Shown one piece after another: positions 25,996-34,503 of a stretch of DNA of 64,000 nt. Each line of letters starts with the position of its first letter. Position 1 is the stretch's first letter. The stretch spans positions 3,534,001-3,598,000 of the forward strand of contig NZ_CP045324.1 of NCBI RefSeq assembly GCF_009363275.1. Reading direction: 5' to 3'. The notes below the pieces were generated by a model. That model was not told where the DNA came from. It saw only the letters and a program-made list of their open reading frames with translations, and did no database searches. The stretch is from Marinobacter sp. THAF197a. Its GTDB lineage: Bacteria > Pseudomonadota > Gammaproteobacteria > Pseudomonadales > Oleiphilaceae. A program made the position numbers and the translations under genes.

Positions 25996-26020
25996 GGGAA
26001 CTTTTCCCGATTCCTGTTGG
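25996..26020 (+). promoter_or_regulatory. Element shared with the lanthanide-type dehydrogenase promoter
   Basis: GGGAACTTTTCCCG is identical over 14 nt to 24226-24239, and ATTCCTGTTGG differs by one base from 24251-24261. Relative to the gene it lies 119-143 nt upstream of exaA and in the opposite orientation to the other copy. Confidence 0.5.
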
Positions 26021-26138
26021 TTTCATCCCATTGATCCGATGCTTTTTTCCGTCGCCACAGCGTCCCCCCAAGCCAATACTCGTGGCGTCGATGCCTTGAG
26101 CAAGACGATGGGTACAACAAAAAACAAGGGGAAAGACA

Positions 26139-27995
26139 ATGAACTTCAAGACACGCAAGCGCCCGCTACTGCGGGGGATAGGGCTGGCTCTGGCCCTCGG
26201 ATCAGCGGTAGGTCTCGCCAGCCAGGCAAATGCCGGAAACGTAACCTGGGAAGATATCGCCAATGATGCACAAACAACCGAGAACGTGCTGGGCTATGGC
26301 ATAGGCCCCAAGGCCCAACGATACAGCCCGATGACCACCATCAACCGGGACAACGTGGAACGACTGGTTCCGGCCTGGTCATTTTCGTTTGGCGATGAAA
26401 AACAACGGGGGCAGGAATCCCAGGCACTGGTTCATGACGGTGTTATCTATGTAACCGGCTCCTACTCTCGCATGTGGGCCCTGGATGCAAAAACCGGAAA
26501 ACGGCTATGGGAATACAGTCACCGGCTGCCAGAAGGCATTCGCCCCTGTTGCGATGTGGTCAACCGTGGCGCTGCCATTTTTGGTGATAAAGTCTTCTTC
26601 GGTACTCTGGATGCGGGCATTGTTGCCCTGAACAAGGATACCGGTAAGGTCGTCTGGCGAAAGAAATTCGGTGACCACGAAGCCGGCTACACCATGACCG
26701 GCGCACCCACGCTCGCGAAGGATCAGAAGACCGGCAAAGTTTTGCTGATTCACGGATCCTCAGGTGATGAATTTGGCGTTGTAGGCAAGCTGTTTGCCCG
26801 AGACCCGGATACCGGCGAAGAAATCTGGATGCGCCCGTTCGTCGAGGGCCATTATGGCCGTCTCAACGGTAAAAAAAGCACGCCAACCGGTGATCCTCGC
26901 GCGCCCAGTTGGCCCGACGACTCCTCCCGTGACACCGGTAAGGTTGAAGCCTGGAGTCATGGCGGCGGAGCCCCTTGGCAAAGCGCCAGCTTCGATGCAG
27001 AGACCAACACCATCATCATCGGTGCCGGCAATCCCGCACCCTGGAACACCTGGGCCCGCACATCACCGGGTGGCAACCCTCAGGATTATGACAACCTCTA
27101 TACGTCGGGACAGGTTGGCGTAGACCCCACAACAGGTGAGGTGAAGTGGTTCTACCAACACACACCGAACGATGCCTGGGATTTTTCCGGTAATAACGAG
27201 CTTGTGCTGTTTGAGTACACAGATGACGGACGCGAGGTAAAAGCCACCGCGCACGCTGACCGCAATGGCTTCTTCTATGTGGTCGACCGCACGAACGGTA
27301 AGCTCGAGAAAGCGTTCCCATTTGTTGACAACATTACCTGGGCCAGTCACATCGATCTGGAAACAGGCCGCCCCGTGGAAAGAAAAGGCCAGCGCCCACC
27401 GCCCGTCCCGAAGGGTGAAACCCGTGGCGAATCCATCGAAGTCTCTCCGCCCTTCCTGGGTGGCAAAAACTGGAATCCTATGGCTTACAGCCAGGACACC
27501 GGACTGTTCTATATACCCGCCAACCATTGGAAAGAAGATTACTGGACCGAGGAAGTTACCTACAAGAAAGGGGCCGCCTACCTGGGACAAGGCTTTCGAA
27601 TCAAGCGAATGTATGACGACCACGTAGGCATCCTTCGAGCCACGAACCCGCTCACCGGCGAGATCGAATGGGAACACAAAGAGCGGTTGCCACTTTGGGC
27701 CGGCGTTCTGACCACCAAAGGCGGCCTTGTATTCACAGGCACTGGAGACGGCTACCTGAAAGCGTTCGATGCCAAGACCGGTGAGGAACTTTGGAAATTC
27801 CAGACCGGCTCGGGAATCATCTCTTCGCCGATCACCTGGGAGATAGACGGCGAGCAATACATAGGCATCGCCTCCGGCTACGGCGGTGCAGTTCCGCTTT
27901 GGGGCGGCGATATGGCCGAACTGACCAAACCTGTCTCCCAGGGAGGTTCGTTCTGGGTATTCAAGATGCCCTCCTGGGCACAGGCCTCCCGCTAA
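26139..27995 (+). CDS. exaA: PQQ-dependent alcohol dehydrogenase, calcium type (ExaA-like)
   Basis: A 618-residue periplasmic quinoprotein alcohol dehydrogenase. Signal peptide ends near residue 32 (SQANAG). Key residues: Cys137-Cys138 (RPCCDVVNRG), Glu211 (SGDEFG), Asn298 (GNPAPWN), and catalytic Asp348 with Ser350 in NDAWDFSGNNE. The Ser two places after the catalytic Asp marks the calcium-dependent ExaA/PedE type, in contrast to the other dehydrogenase here. It has an AAGGGGAAAG ribosome-binding site, stands alone with a terminator after it, and is divergent from exaB. Confidence 0.95.
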   Translation: MNFKTRKRPLLRGIGLALALGSAVGLASQANAGNVTWEDIANDAQTTENVLGYGIGPKAQRYSPMTTINRDNVERLVPAWSFSFGDEKQRGQESQALVHDGVIYVTGSYSRMWALDAKTGKRLWEYSHRLPEGIRPCCDVVNRGAAIFGDKVFFGTLDAGIVALNKDTGKVVWRKKFGDHEAGYTMTGAPTLAKDQKTGKVLLIHGSSGDEFGVVGKLFARDPDTGEEIWMRPFVEGHYGRLNGKKSTPTGDPRAPSWPDDSSRDTGKVEAWSHGGGAPWQSASFDAETNTIIIGAGNPAPWNTWARTSPGGNPQDYDNLYTSGQVGVDPTTGEVKWFYQHTPNDAWDFSGNNELVLFEYTDDGREVKATAHADRNGFFYVVDRTNGKLEKAFPFVDNITWASHIDLETGRPVERKGQRPPPVPKGETRGESIEVSPPFLGGKNWNPMAYSQDTGLFYIPANHWKEDYWTEEVTYKKGAAYLGQGFRIKRMYDDHVGILRATNPLTGEIEWEHKERLPLWAGVLTTKGGLVFTGTGDGYLKAFDAKTGEELWKFQTGSGIISSPITWEIDGEQYIGIASGYGGAVPLWGGDMAELTKPVSQGGSFWVFKMPSWAQASR

Positions 27996-28009
27996 CCTTC
28001 CTCCGGACT

Positions 28010-28038
28010 GGGCCTGGCAGTTCGCCGGGCCCCTTTTT
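28010..28038 (+). terminator. Rho-independent terminator of exaA
   Basis: Hairpin with stem GGGCC-T-GGC/GCC-G-GGCCC and loop AGTTC, followed by TTTTT. It lies 15 nt after the exaA stop and 26 nt before the pentapeptide-repeat gene. Confidence 0.88.
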
Positions 28039-28063
28039 CTGCCTATGAGTCAGAGGTGAAATC

Positions 28064-28717
28064 ATGAAACCTGTTATTACCGCCTCATTGTTACTGTTCA
28101 CCGTATCGGCACTGGCCAGTGACTATATGGCCGATATGGATCAAATCCCCGTCATCAACGGTTGTAAGCTGGAACGCAAAGCTAGTTGCGCCGGCGCTGA
28201 CCTACAGGGGGCGGATCTGTCCAATATGGACCTGCACTCAGCCAACTTTCGCGGTGCCAACCTGTCTGGCGCAAATATCAGCCATACCAGCCTCCGCGGT
28301 GCCAACCTTGATGGGGCGACTCTCGACAATGTTACCGGATATCGGCTCCAGGCCTACCGGGCCAGCATGAGGGGCGCGTCCCTGAAGAATGCCCAGTTAC
28401 AGGGTATGCAGGGCGAGTATCTGTTCGCCCAGGGAGCGGACTTCAGCGAGGCAGACCTGACCGGAGCCAACTTCGACTTCTCGCGGTTTTCCGGTGCCAC
28501 TCTGGTGAACGCCACCATGCCCTTCAGCAGCTTCGAGATCTCCTGGATGCCAAAGGCCAACCTGAAGGGCGCCAACCTGCGGGGGGCAAACCTTCAGGAA
28601 GCCAAGCTGGGGCTGGCCAACCTGGCCGATGCCGACCTGACCGGAACCCGCATTCACTACGCCACGTTCGAGGGAACCCATATGGAGGGCTGCACAGCCT
28701 GCCCCTTCGACTGGTGA
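28064..28717 (+). CDS. Exported pentapeptide-repeat protein
   Basis: A 217-residue protein with a signal peptide (cleavage near ALAS, residues 16-19). It then has about 30 pentapeptide repeats of the A(D/N)LXX type, for example ADLQGADLSNMDLHSANFRG, so it should form a right-handed quadrilateral beta-helix. Cysteines near the start (INGCKLERKASC) and end (EGCTACPFDW) may form disulfides in the periplasm. It follows exaA behind a terminator, so it could be made by read-through or its own promoter. No function is known; a chaperone or scaffold role for the dehydrogenase is speculation. Confidence 0.85.
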   Translation: MKPVITASLLLFTVSALASDYMADMDQIPVINGCKLERKASCAGADLQGADLSNMDLHSANFRGANLSGANISHTSLRGANLDGATLDNVTGYRLQAYRASMRGASLKNAQLQGMQGEYLFAQGADFSEADLTGANFDFSRFSGATLVNATMPFSSFEISWMPKANLKGANLRGANLQEAKLGLANLADADLTGTRIHYATFEGTHMEGCTACPFDW

Positions 28718-28722
28718 ACCAG

Positions 28723-28740
28723 GGCGGGCTCAGACCCGCC
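28723..28740. terminator. Bidirectional hairpin between pentapeptide gene and exaE
   Basis: Six-bp perfect stem GGCGGG/CCCGCC with a six-base loop in the gap between two convergent genes. It overlaps the stop codon of the regulator gene. There is no strong U-tract on either side, so efficiency is uncertain. Confidence 0.45.
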
Positions 28741-29386
28741 TTGCTTCCTCCAGCTGACCATAACGAACAAGGCCAGCATCCACCGCCAGATGAATCAGCT
28801 CCACTGACGAGGCAACCTGAAGCTTGCTCTTCAGGCCCGCCAAGTGGTTAGACACCGTCTTGTTGCTGACGCACAATCGACCAGCGATACCTGAAACACT
28901 CTCACCCCGGGCATACATCAGAAGAACCTCCATTTCCCTTTGGGTCATATCCCTGAGCCGATGGTCTACCGGCCGCTCCTGGTTCATTGCCAGACGGGTC
29001 GCAATCGGATGCTCGATGTAGGGTTGGCCAGCAGCGACCCGTTTCACCGCTTCAGCCAGCTCCTCCGGGGCGCAGCTTTTTGAGACAAACCCCGAACCGC
29101 CAATATCCAGAGCCTGCCTGACCATGGGCAGCTCATCGTGCATGGTGAAGAAAAGAATGGCCGCACCGCGCCAGCGCTGGCGCAGTCGGCGCCCAACCTC
29201 CAAACCAGAGATATCGGGAAGCCCCATATCGAGCAACACCACATTTGGCCGCAACCCTCCATAGCAAGCGACCGCATCCTCGCCGTTGTCGACCTCGGTG
29301 ATCGCCACCGCGGGCAGCATTGAACGCAGGAGATTCGCAATCCCCTGGCGAACGACCTGATGATCATCCACAATCATGAGTTTCAC
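28730..29386 (-). CDS. exaE: LuxR-type response regulator (ExaE/EraR-like)
   Basis: A 218-residue NarL-type regulator. The receiver domain has the acidic pair VDDHQ and phosphoacceptor Asp in VVLLDMGLPD; the C-terminal LuxR HTH reads DMTQREMEVLLMYARGES then SNKTVSNHL. The GTG start overlaps the kinase stop as GTGA and follows a GGGGAG site; an ATG eight codons upstream would overlap the kinase by 28 nt. With the adjoining kinase it forms a two-component pair equivalent to ExaDE/EraSR of Pseudomonas, which activates exaAB. Confidence 0.88.
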   Translation of the reverse strand: MKLMIVDDHQVVRQGIANLLRSMLPAVAITEVDNGEDAVACYGGLRPNVVLLDMGLPDISGLEVGRRLRQRWRGAAILFFTMHDELPMVRQALDIGGSGFVSKSCAPEELAEAVKRVAAGQPYIEHPIATRLAMNQERPVDHRLRDMTQREMEVLLMYARGESVSGIAGRLCVSNKTVSNHLAGLKSKLQVASSVELIHLAVDAGLVRYGQLEEARRV

Positions 29387-30615
29387 ACGATGCTCCCCGG
29401 GATTGGGCACAGTCGGGTAAGCGGGACGGCAAGCCGGATTCGGGTGCCCTCGCCCATTCGACTGAAGAACTTTACTTCACCACCCAGGCATCTGGCACGC
29501 TCACGCATGGACCGCACACCCAGGCCAGCGTTGTCGGGCAGACAATCGTTTCCGACGCCATCATCACGCACTTCAATGCTCAGTTCCGTGGCGTTAAGGG
29601 CTACCGCCAATGTCGCGCAGGACGCATTGGCATGACGGGATACGTTGTTCAAGGCCTCCTGGAGAAACCGGTACAGGTGTGTCTGTTGCTCACCGGTAAA
29701 TTCTGGCAAGCGGTCGTCCATCGCAAGGCGACACTCCAGGCCGCTAAGCTGTTGCCATTGTTCGGTCAGATGCCGGATTGCGCTGCCCAGACCCAACTGC
29801 TCCATCACCAGCGGATGCAAATCCTGGAGCAGGTGACGGAAATGCCTCTGGATGGTCTCACAGTTTTCCGCCAGGTCACTGGCCTGTTTCTTCTGCCGAT
29901 CGTTCAGGCCGGGATCGTAGAGCAGGCTTCGCGCCTGGGCACGAATGCCCGTCAGGTATTGCCCCAGGTCATCATGGAGTACACGGGCGATATGTTCACG
30001 CTCCCGGTCCTGCAACCGAAGCAGTTCGTTGAGCAGTCGACTGACGGTCTGCTGTTCCGACTGAAGCGCCTCGGCCATGGAATTGAAACGGCAAATCAGA
30101 GAGTCCAGCTCTTGTTCTTGCTGACGCGGTAGCCGGGAAGTGAGTTGACCCGCCGAGATTGCCCCCATGGCTTCAGAGAGGCTGGCGAGGGTACGCATGC
30201 CGCGCCTGACCATAACAAACAGCGCGAGGAAGCACAGGCAGGTACCAATCGCGTAGGCACCGGAAACCAGCAGGAACCCTTCCCAGATTTCCTCAACCTC
30301 ATCGGCGGGATCAACCTGCCAGCCATTAACCACTGGCCGGTGAAATTCTCTAGCAATTAGTGCTGAGAACCAGGCAGGCACATCCCTGCTTACTTCAGTA
30401 CCGGTATCACCCGCCGGCGTCAGGTGACGCATGCCGCTAACGACAGACTCCGGGAGACCGTCGGGGCTTTCCAAACTCTGTGCAAGGCCGGCAACACCGC
30501 CAAGTTCCCGCTGGACATCATGGCGGGCCTGCTGGATGTAAAACAGCGCTCCGAGCAGATAGATGAGCAGAAAAACCGCCAGCATCAATAGAGATATCTT
30601 CCGATATACCGTCAT
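29383..30615 (-). CDS. exaD: Membrane histidine kinase (ExaD/EraS-like)
   Basis: A 410-residue NarX-type kinase. Membrane segments are at about 6-27 and 112-137, bracketing a small (about 85-residue) periplasmic domain. HAMP follows at about 138-190, then a HisKA_3 dimerisation domain with His214 (AR-VLHDDLGQYLTGIRAQ) and a C-terminal ATPase domain (DDGVGND, GLGVRSMRERA). It is coupled to the response regulator. The signal it senses is unknown; ExaD of Pseudomonas is soluble, so the membrane topology is a difference. Confidence 0.87.
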   Translation of the reverse strand: MTVYRKISLLMLAVFLLIYLLGALFYIQQARHDVQRELGGVAGLAQSLESPDGLPESVVSGMRHLTPAGDTGTEVSRDVPAWFSALIAREFHRPVVNGWQVDPADEVEEIWEGFLLVSGAYAIGTCLCFLALFVMVRRGMRTLASLSEAMGAISAGQLTSRLPRQQEQELDSLICRFNSMAEALQSEQQTVSRLLNELLRLQDREREHIARVLHDDLGQYLTGIRAQARSLLYDPGLNDRQKKQASDLAENCETIQRHFRHLLQDLHPLVMEQLGLGSAIRHLTEQWQQLSGLECRLAMDDRLPEFTGEQQTHLYRFLQEALNNVSRHANASCATLAVALNATELSIEVRDDGVGNDCLPDNAGLGVRSMRERARCLGGEVKFFSRMGEGTRIRLAVPLTRLCPIPGSIV

Positions 30616-30682
30616 TGTTTTTATCCATTGCGGGTAAACAGCCTGTCCACCCTCATGCTAAACCCGCCAGCTTTAACCGGAA

Positions 30683-30699
30683 TAGTTCTTTAGTACTGG
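30683..30699 (+). promoter_or_regulatory. Candidate exa regulon operator between exaD and pedA1-like gene
   Basis: TAGTTCTTTAGTACTGG matches the AGTTCYTTRGTAST motif fully, and its AGTTC and GTACT ends form an imperfect dyad. It lies about 80 nt upstream of the ABC-system gene and about 70 nt upstream of the divergent kinase gene. Confidence 0.6.
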
Positions 30700-30778
30700 C
30701 ACTTTCCTACTTTCTGAATATTTCACCGGCATTGCCCCTTCTCTAAGCTGGAATCACAACAACAAACCGGAGAATCCA

Positions 30779-31951
30779 ATGTCTTTGTTATCCAGGACAG
30801 CGGCAGCCACCCTGCTCACCGTGCTCAGCGCAGGCTCTCTCCAGGCGGAGTCTCTCGACGTTCGCATCGGCTACCTGCAGTGGGTGCCAGACAGGGGCCC
30901 TGTGTTATCCAACGTGATAGCAGACCCCGAAGACGCCGGCTTGCGTGGCGCTGAACTGGGGCTGGCCGACAATCAGACCACCGGGCGATTCCTTGGGCAA
31001 AACTATGAGCTGGACAGTGAAGTTGCCGGTTCCCACGAAGAGGCCCTGGCAGCTTTCGAGTCCATGCAAGCCAACGGTACGCGCCTGTTTGTGGTCAATG
31101 CCCCAGCCCAGACCGTGCAGGCGATTATGGGGCTGGCCAGCGATAACGCCCTGGTGTTCAATGCCGGCGCCAAAGACGATGCGCTTCGCACTGCCGAATG
31201 CCACGTTAACCTGCTTCATACCGTGCCCAGCTACGCCATGCTCACCGACTCACTGGGCCAGTGGCTGAATATGCGGCGCTGGAACAATCTGTTTCTGATT
31301 ACCGGGCCGACCGACGAAGACAGGGCCTGGGCCGATGCGTTTCGCCGGTCCGCCAAGCGTTTTGGTCTGAAGATTGTCCAGGACAAGCCCTGGACCTTCG
31401 ACGCTGACCTGCGCCGCACCGCCGCCAAGGAACTGCCCGCATTCACCCAGGCCCGCAACTATGATGCCGTGGTCGTGGCCGACGTGCGTGGCGATTTTGG
31501 CGAATACGTTCCCTTCAATACCTGGCTGCCGAGGCCGGTGGTCGGCACCCAGGGCATGGTGCCGGTTACCTGGCACCGGGTGGTTGAAGCCTGGGGCGCG
31601 GCGCAGCTTCAGAACCGGTTCCGGGCCCTGGCCGAGCGCGATATGAATGGCGACGACTACGCTGCCTGGGCCGCTGTCCGTTCAATTGGCACGGCGGTCA
31701 CCGATCTGAAAGTGGCCGACGCCAGCGAGATTCGCGACTTCCTGTTTACCGACAAGTTCCAGCTGGCCGCCTTCAAGGGGCGCAGTCTGAGCTTTAGGGA
31801 CTGGAACGGACAACTGCGCCAGCCAATCCCGCTGGTGCATCCCAGAAGTCTGGTGGCTCAGGCCCCCTTCGAGGGCTTTCTGCACCCCAATACCGAAATG
31901 GACACCCTCGGGTTCGACAAGCCCGAAAGCCAGTGTCGTATCAACGGCTGA
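30779..31951 (+). CDS. pedA1: PQQ-dependent-catabolism ABC system, binding protein (PedA1-like)
   Basis: A 390-residue exported protein of the branched-chain amino-acid-binding fold, as used in the PQQ-linked ABC family. Signal peptide ends near residue 23 (SLQAES). Stretches such as RIGYLQWVPDRGP and VVGTQGMVPVTWHRVVEAWG fit the family found only beside PQQ dehydrogenases. In Pseudomonas putida the PedA1A2BC system is needed for growth with the lanthanide enzyme at low lanthanide. It is the first gene of a four-gene operon and has a regulon motif in its promoter. Confidence 0.85.
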   Translation: MSLLSRTAAATLLTVLSAGSLQAESLDVRIGYLQWVPDRGPVLSNVIADPEDAGLRGAELGLADNQTTGRFLGQNYELDSEVAGSHEEALAAFESMQANGTRLFVVNAPAQTVQAIMGLASDNALVFNAGAKDDALRTAECHVNLLHTVPSYAMLTDSLGQWLNMRRWNNLFLITGPTDEDRAWADAFRRSAKRFGLKIVQDKPWTFDADLRRTAAKELPAFTQARNYDAVVVADVRGDFGEYVPFNTWLPRPVVGTQGMVPVTWHRVVEAWGAAQLQNRFRALAERDMNGDDYAAWAAVRSIGTAVTDLKVADASEIRDFLFTDKFQLAAFKGRSLSFRDWNGQLRQPIPLVHPRSLVAQAPFEGFLHPNTEMDTLGFDKPESQCRING

Positions 31952-31992
31952 CCCTGAGCGGCGCCACTTTGAAAACAAGAAGGAGCAACACC

Positions 31993-32967
31993 ATGAAATC
32001 ATTGTTCAAACACGCTGCTCTAGCGGCCATGATCGGTCTTTCCGGACCTGCAGTGGCCAGCCTGGCCTACGTTTCCAACGAGAAGGACAACACCCTGTCT
32101 GTGATCGATACAGACACCCACCAAGTGATCGATACCATTGAGGTTGGCGCACGCCCCAGAGGTATCCTGTTGTCGAAGGACTTCACCAAACTCTATATCT
32201 GTGCCAGTGACGATGACACGGTGCAGGTGCTGGACCTGGCCACCCGGAAGATCATCGACACCCTGCCCTCCGGCGAGGACCCAGAGCAGTTCGCCCTGCA
32301 TCCGAACAACCGGCACCTGTATATTGCCAATGAGGACGATGCCATCGTGACGGTGGTAGACGTACAAACCAAGGATGTGCTGGCCCAGATTGATGTCGGC
32401 ATCGAGCCGGAGGGTATGGCAGTCAGTCCCGACGGCAAGTGGGCGGTGAACACCAGTGAAACCACCAGCATGCTGCACTGGATCAACACCGAGACCTTCG
32501 AAATCGAGAAGAACGTGGTCGTTGGCCAGCGCCCCCGCCATGTGGAGTTCACCAAAGACAGCAAGATCGCCTGGGCCTCAGCCGAAATCGGCGGCACCGT
32601 GCACATCTTTGACGTCGACACCATCGAAGAGATCAAGCAGATTGATTTCAAGATCCGCGGCGTACCCCAGGACCGCGTTCAGCCGGTTGGCATTCAGCTG
32701 ACCTCTGACGGCAAGTACGCCTTTGTGGCCTTGGGGCCGTCCAACCACGTCGCCGTGGTGGATGCCCAGACCTATGAGGTTCTGGACTATCTGCTGGTCG
32801 GTTCCCGGGTATGGCAGCTGGCACTGGATAAGGATGAGAAGTTCCTTTACACCACCAACGGTGTCTCTGGCGATGTCTCTGTGATTGATGTAGACGAGCT
32901 CAAGGTCATCAAATCCATCAAGGTGGGCCGCTACCCCTGGGGTGTGGTGATTGATCCGACTTCATGA
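31993..32967 (+). CDS. pedA2: PQQ-dependent-catabolism beta-propeller protein (PedA2-like)
   Basis: A 324-residue exported YVTN-type beta-propeller with signal peptide. Repeats of about 42 residues recur, for example AYVSNEKDNTLSVIDTDT, LYICASDDDTVQVLDLAT and LYIANEDDAIVTVVDVQT. It is the second gene of the PedA1A2BC-like operon; its stop overlaps the ATPase start as ATGA. The ATG with an AAGGAG site was chosen over a longer ORF that starts inside the preceding gene. Confidence 0.88.
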   Translation: MKSLFKHAALAAMIGLSGPAVASLAYVSNEKDNTLSVIDTDTHQVIDTIEVGARPRGILLSKDFTKLYICASDDDTVQVLDLATRKIIDTLPSGEDPEQFALHPNNRHLYIANEDDAIVTVVDVQTKDVLAQIDVGIEPEGMAVSPDGKWAVNTSETTSMLHWINTETFEIEKNVVVGQRPRHVEFTKDSKIAWASAEIGGTVHIFDVDTIEEIKQIDFKIRGVPQDRVQPVGIQLTSDGKYAFVALGPSNHVAVVDAQTYEVLDYLLVGSRVWQLALDKDEKFLYTTNGVSGDVSVIDVDELKVIKSIKVGRYPWGVVIDPTS

Positions 32968-33686
32968 CCATCGAAGCCCGGGACATCAGCTTCCGCTACG
33001 GAGACAAAGCGGTTCTGAAGGAGGTCAGCTTCGCGCTGACCTCTGGCCGTTTCCATGCACTTCTGGGCCCAAACGGGGCAGGTAAATCCACCCTGTTTGG
33101 CTTGCTCACCCGGCTACTGGCCTTGCAGCAGGGCGATGTCTTGCTGGGCGGCCAGTCGCTCAGAAAACAGCCCGCAGAGGCGATGCGGAAGATCGGCGTG
33201 GTGTTCCAGCAGAATGCCCTGGATCTGGACTTGTCCGTTCGCCAGAATCTGCACTACCACGCCGCGCTGCATGGCCTGTCCCGCAAAGAAGCCCGGGCCC
33301 GTGGTGACCGGGAGCTGGCCCGGTTCAATCTGCTCGACCGGGCCGACGACGCGGTTCGCCAGCTCAATGGGGGGCACCGGCGGCGGGTGGAAATTGCGCG
33401 TGCACTGCTTCATCAACCCTCCCTGTTACTTCTGGATGAGCCCACCGTAGGCCTCGATGTCGCCAGCCGGCGGGCACTCAACGAACACGTTCGGACCCTG
33501 TGCGAGCAAGACGGGCTGACCGTACTCTGGGCCACGCACCTGATTGAAGAGGTTCAGGAGCAAGACAAGGTGTTGATTCTGCACCAGGGCCGCTTGCTGG
33601 CAAACGGCACGGGACAGGTGATCTGCGAGGAGCAAGGCGCACAGAATCTGGCAGACACGTTCCACAAACTGACCGGAGCCGGCTAA
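32964..33686 (+). CDS. pedB: PQQ-linked ABC transporter ATPase (PedB-like)
   Basis: A 240-residue ATPase with Walker A GPNGAGKST, a variant signature QLNGGHRRRVEIARA (N-G-G-H in place of S-G-G-Q) and Walker B LLLLDEP. It most resembles ABC-2 exporter ATPases. It is coupled to the propeller gene upstream and is followed one base later by the permease. Confidence 0.9.
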   Translation: MTIEARDISFRYGDKAVLKEVSFALTSGRFHALLGPNGAGKSTLFGLLTRLLALQQGDVLLGGQSLRKQPAEAMRKIGVVFQQNALDLDLSVRQNLHYHAALHGLSRKEARARGDRELARFNLLDRADDAVRQLNGGHRRRVEIARALLHQPSLLLLDEPTVGLDVASRRALNEHVRTLCEQDGLTVLWATHLIEEVQEQDKVLILHQGRLLANGTGQVICEEQGAQNLADTFHKLTGAG

Positions 33687-33687
33687 T

Positions 33688-34491
33688 ATGAAAGCCATCG
33701 ATTACTGGCACTGTTTTATGGGCATCCAGACCCGGGAATGGCTCAGGTTCTGGCAGCAACGCACCCGCTTTGCCAGTGCGCTGGTGCGGCCCCTGCTCTG
33801 GCTGGTGGTATTCGCCGCCGGGTTCCGGGCGGTTCTGGGCATTTCCATTATTCCCCCGTACCAGACCTACATCACTTATGAAACCTACATCGTGCCCGGA
33901 CTGTGCGGCATGATCATCCTGTTCAACAGCATGCAAGGCGCACTGTCGATGGTGTATGACCGGGAGCTCGGCAGCATGCGGGTGCTGTTGATGAGCCCCC
34001 TGCCCAGGCCATTTCTGCTGATTACCAAACTGCTGGCCATGGGTTTTGTCTCCGTGGCCCAGGTTTATGTTTTTCTGCTGATCGCATGGCTGGTTGGCGT
34101 AGAGCCACCCCGATGGGGGTACCTGGCGATTCTGCCCGCATTGGTCCTCACCAGCCTGATGCTGGGCGCACTGGGATTGCTGATAGCCACCTGGATAAAA
34201 CAACTGGAGAACTTCGCGGGGGTGATGAACTTTGTCATTTTCCCGATGTTCTTTATGTCTTCCGCCCTGTATCCGTTGTGGCGCATGAACGAAGCCAGCC
34301 CATGGCTTTACTGGATCTGCCAGTTCAATCCGTTTACCCACGCAGTTGAAGCGATCCGGTTTTCACTCTATCTGGAATGGAACCCTCTGGCCGTCGGCAT
34401 AACCGCCGGCGTGACCATCGTACTTTCGCTTTTCGCTACCGCGGGTTTTCGCCCCCAGCGGACGAAAATCCTGGGGAGCAAGCCCGCCTGA
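33688..34491 (+). CDS. pedC: PQQ-linked ABC transporter permease (PedC-like, ABC-2 type)
   Basis: A 267-residue ABC-2-type membrane protein with about six hydrophobic segments. The family signature region reads FPMFFMSSALYPLW, followed by NPFTHAVEAIRF. An exporter-type permease alongside a periplasmic binding protein is a known peculiarity of this PQQ-associated system. It ends the operon and is convergent with the NitT/TauT-type ATPase gene 13 nt away. Confidence 0.9.
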   Translation: MKAIDYWHCFMGIQTREWLRFWQQRTRFASALVRPLLWLVVFAAGFRAVLGISIIPPYQTYITYETYIVPGLCGMIILFNSMQGALSMVYDRELGSMRVLLMSPLPRPFLLITKLLAMGFVSVAQVYVFLLIAWLVGVEPPRWGYLAILPALVLTSLMLGALGLLIATWIKQLENFAGVMNFVIFPMFFMSSALYPLWRMNEASPWLYWICQFNPFTHAVEAIRFSLYLEWNPLAVGITAGVTIVLSLFATAGFRPQRTKILGSKPA

Positions 34492-34503
34492 TCCGGCCGA
34501 GTG

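Larger units (their letters stand above)
25771..26138. other. Divergent promoter region between exaB and exaA
   Basis: A 368-nt region without a credible gene. It holds one of the best regulon motifs near its middle and the GGGAACTTTTCCCG/ATTCCTGTTGG element (25996-26020) that is also present before the lanthanide-type dehydrogenase. The remainder has no structure that I can name. Confidence 0.75.
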
